DNA of 64,000 nt from Gluconobacter thailandicus F149-1 = NBRC 100600 (GCF_000964465.1 NZ_BANH01000005.1:153603-217602), one strand, 5' to 3'; counted from the first letter of the stretch, positions 46,281-55,697 are shown. The notes: generated from the letters alone by a model not told the origin. Program-made: numbers and translations.

Positions 46281-47353
46281 TATGCACCACCCTGCGCAGC
46301 AATATGCTTCATGAGCGCCGCTGCCCCAGTCACACTAGGCGCGTTCATTTTTAAGAGAGTTGAATCTGAATTCGCAGGCCGCCTCGAAACAACAGGCATA
46401 GCACTCTGAGCAAGTTTCTTCTGAGGTCCATCTGAAGAAACTGCTGAAGCCATCTCCCATTTGGAGATCATCAGTTCATTCAGACTGGAAAAATCCAGCG
46501 GTTTGAGACCACCAATCAATTGGCTTCCCGTACTTGCTTCGGCCAGAGGGATACCAGCCATGGCTCCTCTGACAATACCCCCTAGACGGCGCGCGCAATC
46601 GGTACGGGAGACTATCATTTTACTGGCGCCATTTTTACAAAACCATGAAACCGTTTCTTCTGTCTCAGCTGGATCTTCGCCGGCAGGATGAACCAATGTC
46701 AGGCTGGCCTGGGCGGCTTTTTGAAGGTCGGTTAATATTTTCATCCCTTTCTCATCGAAAGGAACGACCGCTCCTGTATCAATGAGTATGGGCATCTTTC
46801 CCTGTTTTACGCGGCACAGATTTTCCAGCATTTCAGAACTTTCAACCGCAATAAGATCCAGCCCAAGTATTCGAGTACACGCCGCTAATTGTTCGAGCGC
46901 ACCAGAACGTTCTGTGTCTGTCGTCATAACTACAGGCGATATACCAACGAGAGCCAGACGCGTGGCAAAGCGGGCGATGGTCAGGGTTTTTCCACTGCCT
47001 GGAACCCCACAAACCATAACGGGAGGAGCGTCCGCAGACAGGTCGAGGGCTTCGAACGAAATATTCTCCGACAAAATCCTTTTGTAATTCAACTCTGCCC
47101 CATGGTCAGAAAAACTACTCAAATCCAAACCATGCCAGTCATGGAAGGTCTTTTTCGGGATTGTCTTCAGCGGAACAGCAGATTTGATCTGCTCTTTTTC
47201 ATCGGGGACTTCTGGATCAAGCGCTGCAGTGAGCTCGACGCCTCCATCAGATGTCGCCCGAGATGAGAGGATAAAGGCGTCTTCTCCGAGCGTCTTACGG
47301 AGTGTCGCCATCGCAGCTGACATTGAGACATCCCGGATCAGCTTTATGCGCAT
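46280..47353 (-). CDS. flhF: Flagellar biosynthesis GTPase FlhF (divergent)
   Basis: FlhF is an SRP-type GTPase that places the flagellum at the pole. The product is 357 residues from ATG 47353 (MRIKLIRDV), which has an AGGGTGG site; the longer frame enters flhA. The N-terminal domain includes ALRKTLGEDA-like sequence and the P-loop is GVPGSGKTLTIARFA. The usual DTAG reads DTGA and the TKxD specificity motif reads SRTD, so nucleotide handling may be altered. Location between flhA and flhG is the standard one. Confidence 0.88.
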   Translation of the reverse strand: MRIKLIRDVSMSAAMATLRKTLGEDAFILSSRATSDGGVELTAALDPEVPDEKEQIKSAVPLKTIPKKTFHDWHGLDLSSFSDHGAELNYKRILSENISFEALDLSADAPPVMVCGVPGSGKTLTIARFATRLALVGISPVVMTTDTERSGALEQLAACTRILGLDLIAVESSEMLENLCRVKQGKMPILIDTGAVVPFDEKGMKILTDLQKAAQASLTLVHPAGEDPAETEETVSWFCKNGASKMIVSRTDCARRLGGIVRGAMAGIPLAEASTGSQLIGGLKPLDFSSLNELMISKWEMASAVSSDGPQKKLAQSAMPVVSRRPANSDSTLLKMNAPSVTGAAALMKHIAAQGGA

Positions 47354-47378
47354 GATCCACCCTTCTCCATACTTTGTC

Positions 47379-49529
47379 TCACTGAATGACTCCCACGGTA
47401 TATATCTTCGCACGAGTTGAAATTTCTGCATGCGCAAGAACCATAGTCGCCGGCCTTATACGCTCTACGATCATCCTGACCGGCCGACGAAAACCTCCTG
47501 CAACAAGAATGACCGGATTTTCGCCTTGCCCCAGCGCCATATCGAGAGCTTGACGTAACTTCCCTACGAATTCGTTAAGACGGGACGGTGGAAGTGAAAT
47601 TTGGCGATCATCAGCTGGCCCAGTCATGTTTTCTGAAAGGACGACTTCCCAGTCCGGGCTTAATGTTAAAATCGGTATATAACCTTTAGGGCCAGTCACC
47701 GCGGCACTGATCTGTCGAGCCAACCGGACGCGTACGTGAGCCGTAAGAGCAGACACTGATTTTTGCCCCTGCCCGCACCCTTCTTGAAGAGCCTCGAGAA
47801 TACCCGAGAGATCTCTTATGGAAATCCGCTCAGCGAGCAGTCCTTGGAGAACGCGCTGTATAACGCTGACTGAGAGCTGAGAAGGAACAAGGTCAACAAT
47901 CAGCTTCTGCTGATCGCGCGGCATTTCGTCCAAGAGCTTCTGCGTTTCCGTGTAAGAAAGAAGGTCAGACATATTTTCACGAACCAGCTCAGTCAGATGT
48001 GTAACGATCACGCTCGCCGGATCCACCACCGTGTATCCCTGCATGATCGCTTTTTCCCGCAGGTTCTGATCGATCCAGAGAGCTGGCAGGTTGAAAGCTG
48101 GCTCCCGCGTCTGCTCACCAGGTAAATCGGGTAAACCGCCTCTGGGATTCATGGCCATAAGACGGCTTATTTGTACTTCCCCATGACCAATTTCTATTTC
48201 CTTGATCCTTACAGAATAAGCATCTGCAGAAAGCTGTAGGTTATCCTGTATTCGAACAGGAGGCAGGATAAAGCCCATCTCTCCAGCAATTGTTCGCCTT
48301 AGAATCTTGATCTGTTCGGTCAGGCGCGCGCCATCACCACTGGCAATTGACAGGAGATTGAACCCCAGCTCAAGCCGCAGCAGATCAACCCGCAAGCTCT
48401 CTGAAATAGGTACCTCAGTGGCCTGAGTGTTTTCAGGCAAACTGACCGCGTCGCCATCAGAATCCTGGTCCTGAATTGGCGATCGATGTCGAAACCAGGC
48501 TCCGGCTCCAGCAAGAGCGGCAAGTGCCAAGAAAGGTAGAGCTGGAAGTCCCGGCATAAGAGCCAAAACCGCTGCAGAACCTGCGGCCAATGCTAATGGC
48601 TTCGGATTACCGCCAAGCTGTCGAACAAGCGTGACATCTGCCGCTCCTTCAGTGCCTCCTTTTGTCACAACAATGCCGGAAGCCGTAGAAACCAGAAGAG
48701 CTGGAATCTGGGAAACCAGTCCATCGCCAATCGTCAATGTCGTAAAAGCGGAAGCAGCATCAACGATCGACATCCCGTGTCGACCAATGCCAATGGCCAA
48801 GCCCCCGACAATATTGATGGCCGTAATGATCAGACTGGCAATTGCATCCCCACGGACAAACTTGGCTGCACCGTCCATCGCGCCATAAAAGCCGCTTTCC
48901 TCTTGGAGCTCTTTTCGCCTTTGTCGAGCCACTTTATCGCTGATTGCACCAGACGAAAGCTCAGCATCAATCGCCATCTGTTTTCCAGGCATTGCATCCA
49001 GGGAAAACCGGGCTGCCACTTCAGCAATTCGACCTGAACCTTTGGTAATGACCATAAAGTTCACGACAAGAAGAATGGCAAACAGAATGGCACCAATGAC
49101 AACGTCGCCACCCATGAGAAAACCACCGAACGCAGCTACGACGTGTCCGGCAGCATAGGTCCCTTCATATCCGTGACTGAGGATAAGACGTGTTGTAGCA
49201 ACCTCAAGCGACAAACGCAGCAAAGTCGTTAAAAGTAATAACGTCGGGAAAGATGTAAAATCCAACGGGCGCGTAAGAAAGAGCGCGACCATCAGAACCA
49301 ATACGGAGGCCGTAACTGAAAGAGCCAGCCCCACATCCAGAATGAATGTTGGAAGAGGCAGAACAAGTACGGAGAGGAGTGCTGCAACCGCTAAAGCCAG
49401 CCCTACATCAGATCCCGGCAGCCAGCGCGCATACCCTCGCGCCCAATTTGGAAGAGGTATCTTTTGGAGCGCATCAGAAATCGCAGGCATTTTCAGAACA
49501 ACAGGAAGATTGCCTCGCGCCTCACTCAT
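47379..49529 (-). CDS. flhA: Flagellar export gate protein FlhA
   Basis: FlhA is the main export gate subunit of the flagellar type III secretion system. The product is 716 residues. Eight N-terminal membrane segments are expected, the first near residue 43, with the family signature region RLSLEVATTRLIL and the FHIPEP-type cytoplasmic loop (DAMPGKQMAIDAELSSG). The C-terminal half is the cytoplasmic substrate-docking domain. A GGAGAGAGG site precedes the ATG. It follows fliN by 95 nt. Confidence 0.96.
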   Translation of the reverse strand: MSEARGNLPVVLKMPAISDALQKIPLPNWARGYARWLPGSDVGLALAVAALLSVLVLPLPTFILDVGLALSVTASVLVLMVALFLTRPLDFTSFPTLLLLTTLLRLSLEVATTRLILSHGYEGTYAAGHVVAAFGGFLMGGDVVIGAILFAILLVVNFMVITKGSGRIAEVAARFSLDAMPGKQMAIDAELSSGAISDKVARQRRKELQEESGFYGAMDGAAKFVRGDAIASLIITAINIVGGLAIGIGRHGMSIVDAASAFTTLTIGDGLVSQIPALLVSTASGIVVTKGGTEGAADVTLVRQLGGNPKPLALAAGSAAVLALMPGLPALPFLALAALAGAGAWFRHRSPIQDQDSDGDAVSLPENTQATEVPISESLRVDLLRLELGFNLLSIASGDGARLTEQIKILRRTIAGEMGFILPPVRIQDNLQLSADAYSVRIKEIEIGHGEVQISRLMAMNPRGGLPDLPGEQTREPAFNLPALWIDQNLREKAIMQGYTVVDPASVIVTHLTELVRENMSDLLSYTETQKLLDEMPRDQQKLIVDLVPSQLSVSVIQRVLQGLLAERISIRDLSGILEALQEGCGQGQKSVSALTAHVRVRLARQISAAVTGPKGYIPILTLSPDWEVVLSENMTGPADDRQISLPPSRLNEFVGKLRQALDMALGQGENPVILVAGGFRRPVRMIVERIRPATMVLAHAEISTRAKIYTVGVIQ

Positions 49530-49624
49530 CGGCCTCTCTCCGCAAATAAAAACGGAGGAACCTATTTTCGCTCCGGGTGTAAGAAGTATCTCCCCAGAAA
49601 GTTAAGTATCCGTAAAAACGCCGA

Positions 49625-49960
49625 TTAGTTTTTAGCTTTTTCGGATTTAATGATCTCTGTCATCGTTACGCCCAGCCGGGACTCATCAACCATGACAACC
49701 TCTCCCCTCGCGATTAATCTGTTATTCACCAGAATATCGATGGAATCGCCGATTTTTCGGTCCAGCTCAACAACGGCCCCGCGCCCCAGACGCAGTAATT
49801 GGCTAACCTGCATGGTCGTTCTGCCGAGTACCGCACTTACCGTTACAGGAATATCGTAAATCGCCTCCAGGTCATGCGCGAACCTTGGAACTTCATTTGC
49901 TGAGGACGGCATTTCCTCAACGCTATCAATCTCAAATTCTTTTTTTGTCTCAGTCATCAT
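49625..49960 (-). CDS. fliN: Flagellar motor switch protein FliN
   Basis: FliN forms the C-ring base together with FliM and binds export cargo. The product is 111 residues: an acidic N-terminal stretch and the SpoA domain (about residues 35-105) with LLRLGRGAVVELDRKIGD and RGEVVMVDESRLGVTMTEI. Two ATG codons stand in tandem at 49960 and 49957 after an AGGAG site. fliM is not in this window. Confidence 0.95.
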   Translation of the reverse strand: MMTETKKEFEIDSVEEMPSSANEVPRFAHDLEAIYDIPVTVSAVLGRTTMQVSQLLRLGRGAVVELDRKIGDSIDILVNNRLIARGEVVMVDESRLGVTMTEIIKSEKAKN

Positions 49961-49975
49961 CAGTACTCCTATGAA

Positions 49976-50623
49976 TCAGCTCAATATTTTAAAATTGGAT
50001 AGAATATCCTGAGCGATACTCCCTGCATTTCGAAAAGCCTGTCCTTCAGGCCATGAGAACCTAAAATCACCAGGCGCAAGAGTATCGTTGACATGACAAT
50101 CGACCTCCGACACCCCCGCTTGCGTACATAGGCCGGACAGATAATTTATTTCATGCTCCGGTGCCTCTATGCGCAACCGCACGGCCCTTTTAAGGAAAGG
50201 CACAATTTTACACAGTACGGCATCACGCTCTTTTTTTCCCATATCTTGAAGCAAAGATGGAAAAAGCGCTGCCATCTGAGAAAGTAATACTGCGGCAGCT
50301 TCCTCAGACATTTTTCTTACGATGTCCTCGGATTGGGCGTTCATTTGCGTGATAAGCTCAAGAATTTTCTTCTCAACACCAATTTGCCATTTCTCTTTTT
50401 CGAGAACCAAGCATTGCCGCTCTTCACGCCTTCCCTTTTCCTCCCCTACACGCCGTGCATTTTCTAGATCCTCGTCTGTATAAGAGGGAGGTAGAACTTC
50501 CGGCTCACGCTCCATCTCTGCATGCACGTTTGGCTGGTCATCTGCCGGGACGGGAAAATCAAAATCTTCCGCATACAGAACACCCGCAACCCGATCCGGC
50601 CTTTCGTAATCCATCATTGTCAC
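49976..50623 (-). CDS. fliH: Flagellar assembly protein FliH
   Basis: FliH regulates the export ATPase FliI and tethers it to the C-ring. The 215-residue product has an acidic, proline-containing N-terminus, a charged helical middle (residues 55-130) and a C-terminal domain with RLRIEAPEHEINYL and GDFRFSWPEGQA, where the SWP-like pattern is typical of FliH/HrpE. It starts with GTG at 50623, overlapping fliG by 4 nt, or with ATG at 50617. Similarity is low, as usual, so position between fliG and fliN adds weight. fliI is not adjacent. Confidence 0.85.
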   Translation of the reverse strand: MTMMDYERPDRVAGVLYAEDFDFPVPADDQPNVHAEMEREPEVLPPSYTDEDLENARRVGEEKGRREERQCLVLEKEKWQIGVEKKILELITQMNAQSEDIVRKMSEEAAAVLLSQMAALFPSLLQDMGKKERDAVLCKIVPFLKRAVRLRIEAPEHEINYLSGLCTQAGVSEVDCHVNDTLAPGDFRFSWPEGQAFRNAGSIAQDILSNFKILS

Positions 50624-51633
50624 AGGAGCATCTCATTACCTGCCTGCTCCTGATCCAGAATCTCTATCTCTCCCCGATCAAGCAGACTCTTGGCGACAAT
50701 CACAATCTCACTTTGAGCTGCATCTACATCCTTGATGCGGACAGGTCCCAATGCTTCCACTTCGTCCATGAGAATACGAGCAGCTCGCTCAGACATCGCC
50801 GCGAGAAACGCACTTTTAAGTTTTTCACTCGCCCCCTTGAGAGCCATAGGAAGGATTTCCCGGGAGATCTGATTCAGCAGTACCATCAGACCTTCAGGCG
50901 GAACCTGGGCCAACTCCTCGAATGTAAACATAAGGCTCTTGATACGTTCTGCGTCATCTTGGCTACGCTCTTCGAGCGCAGTCATGAAACGCGCTTCCAG
51001 ACGACGATCGAAATTATTGAAAATATCCGCGAGCACTTCGTGGCTATCGCGATGAGCCCCACGAGGCAGGTTTGAGACGAATTCTGACCTCAACGTCTGC
51101 TCAACGCTATGCAGAACTCCTTTCTGAACATTTTCCATCTTCAGCATACGTGTCATGACATCCAGAGAAAAATCCTCTGGAAGAAGAGACAATACCCGTG
51201 CGGCATGAGCCGCTTTAATGCGACTTAATACTACAGCAACTGTCTGGGGATATTCGTTACGGAGATAATTTGCCAGGACTGTCTCGGAGATATTCCCTAG
51301 CTTATCCCACATGGTCCGCCCTGCTGGACCACGAATTTCTTCCATAATCGCCGCAGCGCGGCCAGCAGGAAGCGCATTTTTCAGAAGGCGCTCAGTGGTC
51401 TCGATATCGCCGATAAGAACTTCAGAGGACCCGAGACTACGACTGAACTCATGACAGACACTTTCGACCGTTTCAGCCGAAACCATCCCTAGCTGAGACA
51501 TTGCAGAAGAAATTTCACGGATTTCCTCCTCGTGCATTTGCTCGAACAGTCGAGCGCAGTTCTCTTCGCCCAGCGCCATCATCAGAATGGCTGCTTTCTG
51601 CGCGCCCGTAACGGCTTTCTCCATTCCAATCAT
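50620..51633 (-). CDS. fliG: Flagellar motor switch protein FliG
   Basis: FliG couples the MS ring to the stator and drives torque. The product is 337 residues. Three armadillo-like domains are recognisable: the FliF-binding N-terminus (GAQKAAILMMALGEE), the middle domain with EYPQTVAVVL and EDFSLDVMTRM, and the C-terminal torque helix region including LMFTFEELAQV and SERAARILMDEVEALGPVR with charged residues. It starts one base after the fliF stop and overlaps fliH. Confidence 0.96.
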   Translation of the reverse strand: MIGMEKAVTGAQKAAILMMALGEENCARLFEQMHEEEIREISSAMSQLGMVSAETVESVCHEFSRSLGSSEVLIGDIETTERLLKNALPAGRAAAIMEEIRGPAGRTMWDKLGNISETVLANYLRNEYPQTVAVVLSRIKAAHAARVLSLLPEDFSLDVMTRMLKMENVQKGVLHSVEQTLRSEFVSNLPRGAHRDSHEVLADIFNNFDRRLEARFMTALEERSQDDAERIKSLMFTFEELAQVPPEGLMVLLNQISREILPMALKGASEKLKSAFLAAMSERAARILMDEVEALGPVRIKDVDAAQSEIVIVAKSLLDRGEIEILDQEQAGNEMLL

Positions 51634-51634
51634 T

Positions 51635-53308
51635 TCAGCGCCCTTCCTGCTGAGGCATGAGCCAACTCCGCATCAGAGCGATGCTTTCCGTCGGATGCGT
51701 TTCCACCAGATCCACGACTTTTTGTACCGATGAGGCGCGAATTCTTCCGGCAACACCATTAACCACAATTGTTTCTTCACCATCCTGAAGTTCTGCGTCT
51801 ACGATGTCATATGGAGCGGGCAGCAAGCTGCCTCCCGGGCTTCCACTATCCCCTGTAGCTCGGACGGCAGGCCCCGCAAGAGCCAGGCCGCCGCTCACAT
51901 CCCTGGACAACGTCGAAACGTCAGTTGCACTCGTTCCGGGCAGAGGGCGCAACAACGGACGGACTACGAAGAAAAGGACCATCAACAGGCAAAGCGAAAA
52001 AATGCCAAACCGGATGGCTTGCATCTCGTTCGAGCGATTAAGCAGTCCATTCATGAAACCCGTCGAAACAGGCGGCATGACTGCATCCAGATCAGAGAAC
52101 TGCATGGACATGACCGTAACAACGTCTCCACGCGTCTGATCAAAGCCTATGGCGCTTTTCGTAAGCGCTGTAAGCCGCTCCAGCTCCGCCTGACTACGAG
52201 GCTGCCAGATATGCTGGCCCTTTGAATCCGCCTGATTAACACCATCAACCATTACGGCGACACTGATCCGGGCAATTCGGGGCTGGTCCTGTACCAGTGT
52301 GCGAACCTTTTTGCCGATCTCATAATTGTCCGTCTGTTCCTGTCGGCTGCTCTGACTTCCATTCTGGGGCTGACCAGCATTCGCATTCGGCAGATTGTTA
52401 GCGACCGTCGTGTTGTTTGAGGCCTGCGTGTTGATGTTCTTTTCATTTTTCGTTTGCTGTGAACGAAGAACCTGCTGATCAGGATCGTAACTTTCTTGGG
52501 TTTCTTTGACGTGATCATTATTCATCGCAACTGTGGCATCCACACGCACACGCCCAACGCCGACTGACGCACCCAGCATATCTTCCACCTCACGTGAGAT
52601 GCGTTGTTCCAAGGCCTGACGCTGTGCTTCAGCCGTCTGATTGCCATCCAGACCTCCACCACCTTGACGAAGCAGGACGTGTCCACGGTTATCCACGAGC
52701 GAAATATTTTTGGCGTCGAGGCCGGGGACAGCAGCAGAAACCAGATTGACCACGGCCGCTACACTTTCCTCATCCAGTCGGCGTGCGCCATCCATTGAAA
52801 GAAGAACACTTGCCTGCGCGCCCTGCTCATCTGTGGAAAAAAGTTCTCGATGCCGCAGAACAAGATGGACACGTGCATTTCTGACACCGTGAATCAGGCG
52901 GATCGACCGTTCCAATTCGCCTTCGAGAGCACGCGTTTCGTTAATTGTCTGCTCGAACTGGGTCGCAGTGAAACTGTTGCCCTTGTCGAAAATTTCATAG
53001 CCCACGGACCCACCGGAAGGCAGACCACTTTTCGCAAGCAGAAGGCGCGCCTTGGCGACATCATCATCCGGCACCATGATCGTGGCGCCCTGATCCTGGA
53101 GATGGTAGGAAATATGATCCTTGGCAAGCTGATCCACGATCTCGCCGGCTTCCCGGGGATCGAGATCCCGATAGAGAAGCGCGTTGGCTGAGTCTGCCCC
53201 GTGCATGACCAGCACACCAAGAAGCACCAGCATGGCCGCTCCCACGCCTCCCAGAGCGGCCAGACGTGGCAGACCAAGCTGTTTGAGATTTGCCAGAAAA
53301 GCCTTCAC
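51635..53308 (-). CDS. fliF: Flagellar MS-ring protein FliF
   Basis: FliF builds the membrane/supramembrane ring that starts basal body assembly. The product is 557 residues from GTG 53308, or 561 from GTG 53320; the former has AGGTGG eight bases upstream. An N-terminal membrane segment (about residues 16-36) precedes the YscJ-like ring domains with MVPDDDVAKARLLLAKSGLP, then a Gln/Asn-rich loop (about 295-330) and a second membrane segment near 430-450. The C-terminal FliG-binding tail includes HPTESIALMRSWL. A CtrA-type site lies about 125 nt upstream. Confidence 0.95.
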   Translation of the reverse strand: MKAFLANLKQLGLPRLAALGGVGAAMLVLLGVLVMHGADSANALLYRDLDPREAGEIVDQLAKDHISYHLQDQGATIMVPDDDVAKARLLLAKSGLPSGGSVGYEIFDKGNSFTATQFEQTINETRALEGELERSIRLIHGVRNARVHLVLRHRELFSTDEQGAQASVLLSMDGARRLDEESVAAVVNLVSAAVPGLDAKNISLVDNRGHVLLRQGGGGLDGNQTAEAQRQALEQRISREVEDMLGASVGVGRVRVDATVAMNNDHVKETQESYDPDQQVLRSQQTKNEKNINTQASNNTTVANNLPNANAGQPQNGSQSSRQEQTDNYEIGKKVRTLVQDQPRIARISVAVMVDGVNQADSKGQHIWQPRSQAELERLTALTKSAIGFDQTRGDVVTVMSMQFSDLDAVMPPVSTGFMNGLLNRSNEMQAIRFGIFSLCLLMVLFFVVRPLLRPLPGTSATDVSTLSRDVSGGLALAGPAVRATGDSGSPGGSLLPAPYDIVDAELQDGEETIVVNGVAGRIRASSVQKVVDLVETHPTESIALMRSWLMPQQEGR

Positions 53309-53430
53309 TTGAAGTCCCACCTCATGGAGGCAAACCTATCTACAGACCTGTCTGGCAACAGCATTTTGCCCATCCACATGCGTGTCACCCTTAACGCTGC
53401 AATTACTGATGAGCATTGTGTATGGAAAAG

Positions 53431-53446
53431 GTTAATGCCTACTTAA
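53431..53446 (-). promoter_or_regulatory. Perfect CtrA-type binding site upstream of fliF
   Basis: On the minus strand the sequence reads TTAA-GTAGGCA-TTAAC, an exact match to the alphaproteobacterial CtrA consensus TTAA-N7-TTAAC. It lies between flgD and fliF, 123-138 nt before the fliF start. In Caulobacter the fliF operon is a CtrA-controlled class II operon, so the same control is plausible here. Confidence 0.6.
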
Positions 53447-53474
53447 AACGAGCGCAGTTTTCCTCATCGCGTTG

Positions 53475-54218
53475 TCAGGCTCCAGAAAAGCCATCAAGAT
53501 CGCTTAGTGCGATTGATGTATCACCCATTTGCACATTCACGCCGCTGGATGTCCGGTTCAAGCCGGTTACGGTACCAGAAACTGTTGTTGAAAGAGCCGT
53601 GGAACTTCCCGTTGTATCCGTGCCCTCTACGGCGACAAAATACTGCCCATCCGATAGCTGCGTGCCACTATCGCTAACACCATTCCAAGACCAAGAATTT
53701 GTACCGACCTGAGCCGTTACGGTATCGGTCTTGACCACCTGGCCATTAGAATCGGTCACAGCAATCGCTACAGGGCCGGCTACACTCGCGACAAAACTCA
53801 TAGAACCATTCCCATTTTGCAATGGTAGCGCTGACGAGGTTGCCGTCGTTGTTTTTCCAATCAGCCCGATACCGGATGTCATCTGTGTGTCCTGCGTAGC
53901 CGTAAGGAGGCTGGTCAGATTGCTGTTGGTTTCCACCTGCTGCTGTACACCCGCGAACTGGGCCAACTCACTGGTAAAACTGTCTGTGCTCGTCGGGTTG
54001 CTAGGATCCTGATGCTGAAGCTGAGTTGTCAGCAGCGTCAGGAACTGATTGAAATTTCCAGCCAATGATGAGAGCGCAGCACTGGCAACACTACTTGTCG
54101 TAGACGTTGATGAAGACGTATTGGAGGTCTGTGAGGCCGCTTTCGATTTAGCCGCAGAAACGGCCTGACTAAGCAGCGACGTGGCACTGCTGGCCGTAGT
54201 GCTGACAGAAGACACCAT
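53475..54218 (-). CDS. flgD: Flagellar hook assembly protein FlgD
   Basis: FlgD caps the growing hook. The product is 247 residues. The N-terminal 55 residues are Ser/Thr/Ala-rich, followed by the FlgD signature FNQFLTLLTTQLQHQDPSNP (roughly residues 56-75) and a C-terminal part with Ig/tudor-like repeats (VTDSNGQVVKTD, WNGVSDSGTQL). A GAAGGAAGG site precedes the ATG at 54218. It sits 13 nt after fliK; hook gene flgE is not present. Confidence 0.93.
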   Translation of the reverse strand: MVSSVSTTASSATSLLSQAVSAAKSKAASQTSNTSSSTSTTSSVASAALSSLAGNFNQFLTLLTTQLQHQDPSNPTSTDSFTSELAQFAGVQQQVETNSNLTSLLTATQDTQMTSGIGLIGKTTTATSSALPLQNGNGSMSFVASVAGPVAIAVTDSNGQVVKTDTVTAQVGTNSWSWNGVSDSGTQLSDGQYFVAVEGTDTTGSSTALSTTVSGTVTGLNRTSSGVNVQMGDTSIALSDLDGFSGA

Positions 54219-54231
54219 AAAAAACCTTCCT

Positions 54232-55590
54232 TCAGGCTGTCAGATCAACAACGCCACGAAGCAGTGTTCGAGACGATTGAGCAGATGCTTGTGTTTTGTT
54301 TCTGGAAATCGAAGGCGATCCAAGATGCTCAGCATCCCCGGTCGCCAAACGGTTTTCCTGACCAGATCCGTCCCCCGAACTCTCAGAGAAATGTCCCATC
54401 AGGCTCAGCGTGAGATCTGTCGGGATAATGGGCTGATCAGGTGATATTGGAATGATACCCTGGTTCAAAGTGGCAAAAAGCTCACTTTTATCCTCCGCCA
54501 GAGATTGGAGAACATCAGGATTTTCAGCGCGGATATGAACATGTCGTTCGCCATCTTCCGCCTGGTCAATGGAAACATGAACCTTTCCACCTTCCCCCAG
54601 GGACATTTCAATCTCTGTGTTGAGATGACTTGCGGAAGATAGATGGGAGATGACCGGCATGTCCTCCTGTGCCGGAGCGGACCTGACGTCAGAACGCGCA
54701 GAAACCGTTTCGACGGTTGACGCCTGCCCTTTACTTCCATCCGCCGCATCAGAACCTTCTGCTCGCATATTCGATACAGGAGTTAATGAAGATCCGATTG
54801 TCCCAGGAAATGAAATATTTTCCTGTGTTGCGCTTTGTTCAGACACCGAGAAGTCGTCCTCAACTGAGACCACTTCATCTTCTGGCGTACTATCCAAGAG
54901 AGTGGAGGCAATAGGGGCGGCTAAGTTGTCATCTACAGACTGTGTTGCGTTATCAGGCGCAGAGACCGCACTTCCAGTCGCTGTGTTTTGCATCGCGACA
55001 GGTTCAGAAGGGATTGTCTGCCCACTCTCAGGGCGTATCTGTGTTGTCAAATTTAATACCTGAAGAGAGACATCTTTGGCCGCTGGAGACTCAGGAGTGT
55101 TTTTGACGGACTCTTCGGCAGAAATTGAGGTCTCGCTTTCCGGTTCTTCTGTTCCGGATGATGACTTCGACTGCACTTCCTTCTCATCGGTCTCAGACGA
55201 AATTTTCTCTGCGGAAGATGTTGAAGGTCCACCCGAACGAAGCTGTACTGACTGGGGTTCAGCTTTCAAAACTGGGGTTTTTTGAGTTTTCTGATCACAG
55301 TTTTGACGCAGTTCGCTTTGACCCACAGTACTTGAGGTCGAAGCCTTCTGTATCTTGTTATCCTGAATAGGATTGGGCGTTTCCGGAAACGGATCAGGTT
55401 CTTTTTTCCCTGATAACTGCGCCGCATTATTACGCACGGGCGTTTTCGAGACCAGCTCTTCACCAGTGTGAACGTAGCTTTTGAGAAAATCCTGAAACCG
55501 TTCTGTTGAAGCGAGTTGCGCTCCTACAAGAACAGACGACCAGTTCTGATCACCCCCTGCATGTAGGGAGGGTAGAATTTGTAACAACAC
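54232..55590 (-). CDS. fliK: Flagellar hook-length control protein FliK
   Basis: FliK measures hook length and switches export specificity. The product is about 452 residues: a long, low-complexity Ser/Glu/Thr-rich region to about residue 320, then the C-terminal Flg_hook domain with EIEMSLGEGGKVHVSIDQAE and RAENPDVLQSL. The start is GTG 55590 (or TTG 55593), with a GGGGAGG site. That site can pair with an upstream CCTCCCC, so translation may be regulated. The low-complexity middle is normal for FliK. Confidence 0.88.
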   Translation of the reverse strand: MLLQILPSLHAGGDQNWSSVLVGAQLASTERFQDFLKSYVHTGEELVSKTPVRNNAAQLSGKKEPDPFPETPNPIQDNKIQKASTSSTVGQSELRQNCDQKTQKTPVLKAEPQSVQLRSGGPSTSSAEKISSETDEKEVQSKSSSGTEEPESETSISAEESVKNTPESPAAKDVSLQVLNLTTQIRPESGQTIPSEPVAMQNTATGSAVSAPDNATQSVDDNLAAPIASTLLDSTPEDEVVSVEDDFSVSEQSATQENISFPGTIGSSLTPVSNMRAEGSDAADGSKGQASTVETVSARSDVRSAPAQEDMPVISHLSSASHLNTEIEMSLGEGGKVHVSIDQAEDGERHVHIRAENPDVLQSLAEDKSELFATLNQGIIPISPDQPIIPTDLTLSLMGHFSESSGDGSGQENRLATGDAEHLGSPSISRNKTQASAQSSRTLLRGVVDLTA

Positions 55591-55595
55591 CAAGC

Positions 55596-55630
55596 CCTCC
55601 CCGACTGTGAGTAACGGACATCCGGGGAGG
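55596..55630 (-). promoter_or_regulatory. Inverted repeat that can hide the fliK ribosome binding site
   Basis: In the fliK leader CCTCCCCG (from 55630 to 55623) can pair with CGGGGAGG (55603 to 55596), an 8-bp GC stem with a 19-nt loop. The second arm is the ribosome binding site of fliK. Such a fold would block initiation unless opened by a factor or by heat. Confidence 0.4.
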
Positions 55631-55671
55631 AGAATTGCACAATAGATGTGAAGAAAAGGTTTATGACGTAC

Positions 55672-55687
55672 CCCTCTATTCAGAGGG
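55672..55687 (-). terminator. Weak hairpin after the small exported protein gene
   Basis: CCCTCT/AGAGGG pair with a 4-nt loop just downstream of the stop at 55698. There is no strong T run, so termination may be partial and the purH message may continue toward fliK. Confidence 0.3.
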
Positions 55688-55697
55688 ATACGAAAGC

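Noticed and set aside
53326..53430. Possible sigma-54 promoter before fliF.
   Set aside because: No GG-N10-GC pair with the flanking consensus was found; the CtrA-type site is the stronger signal.
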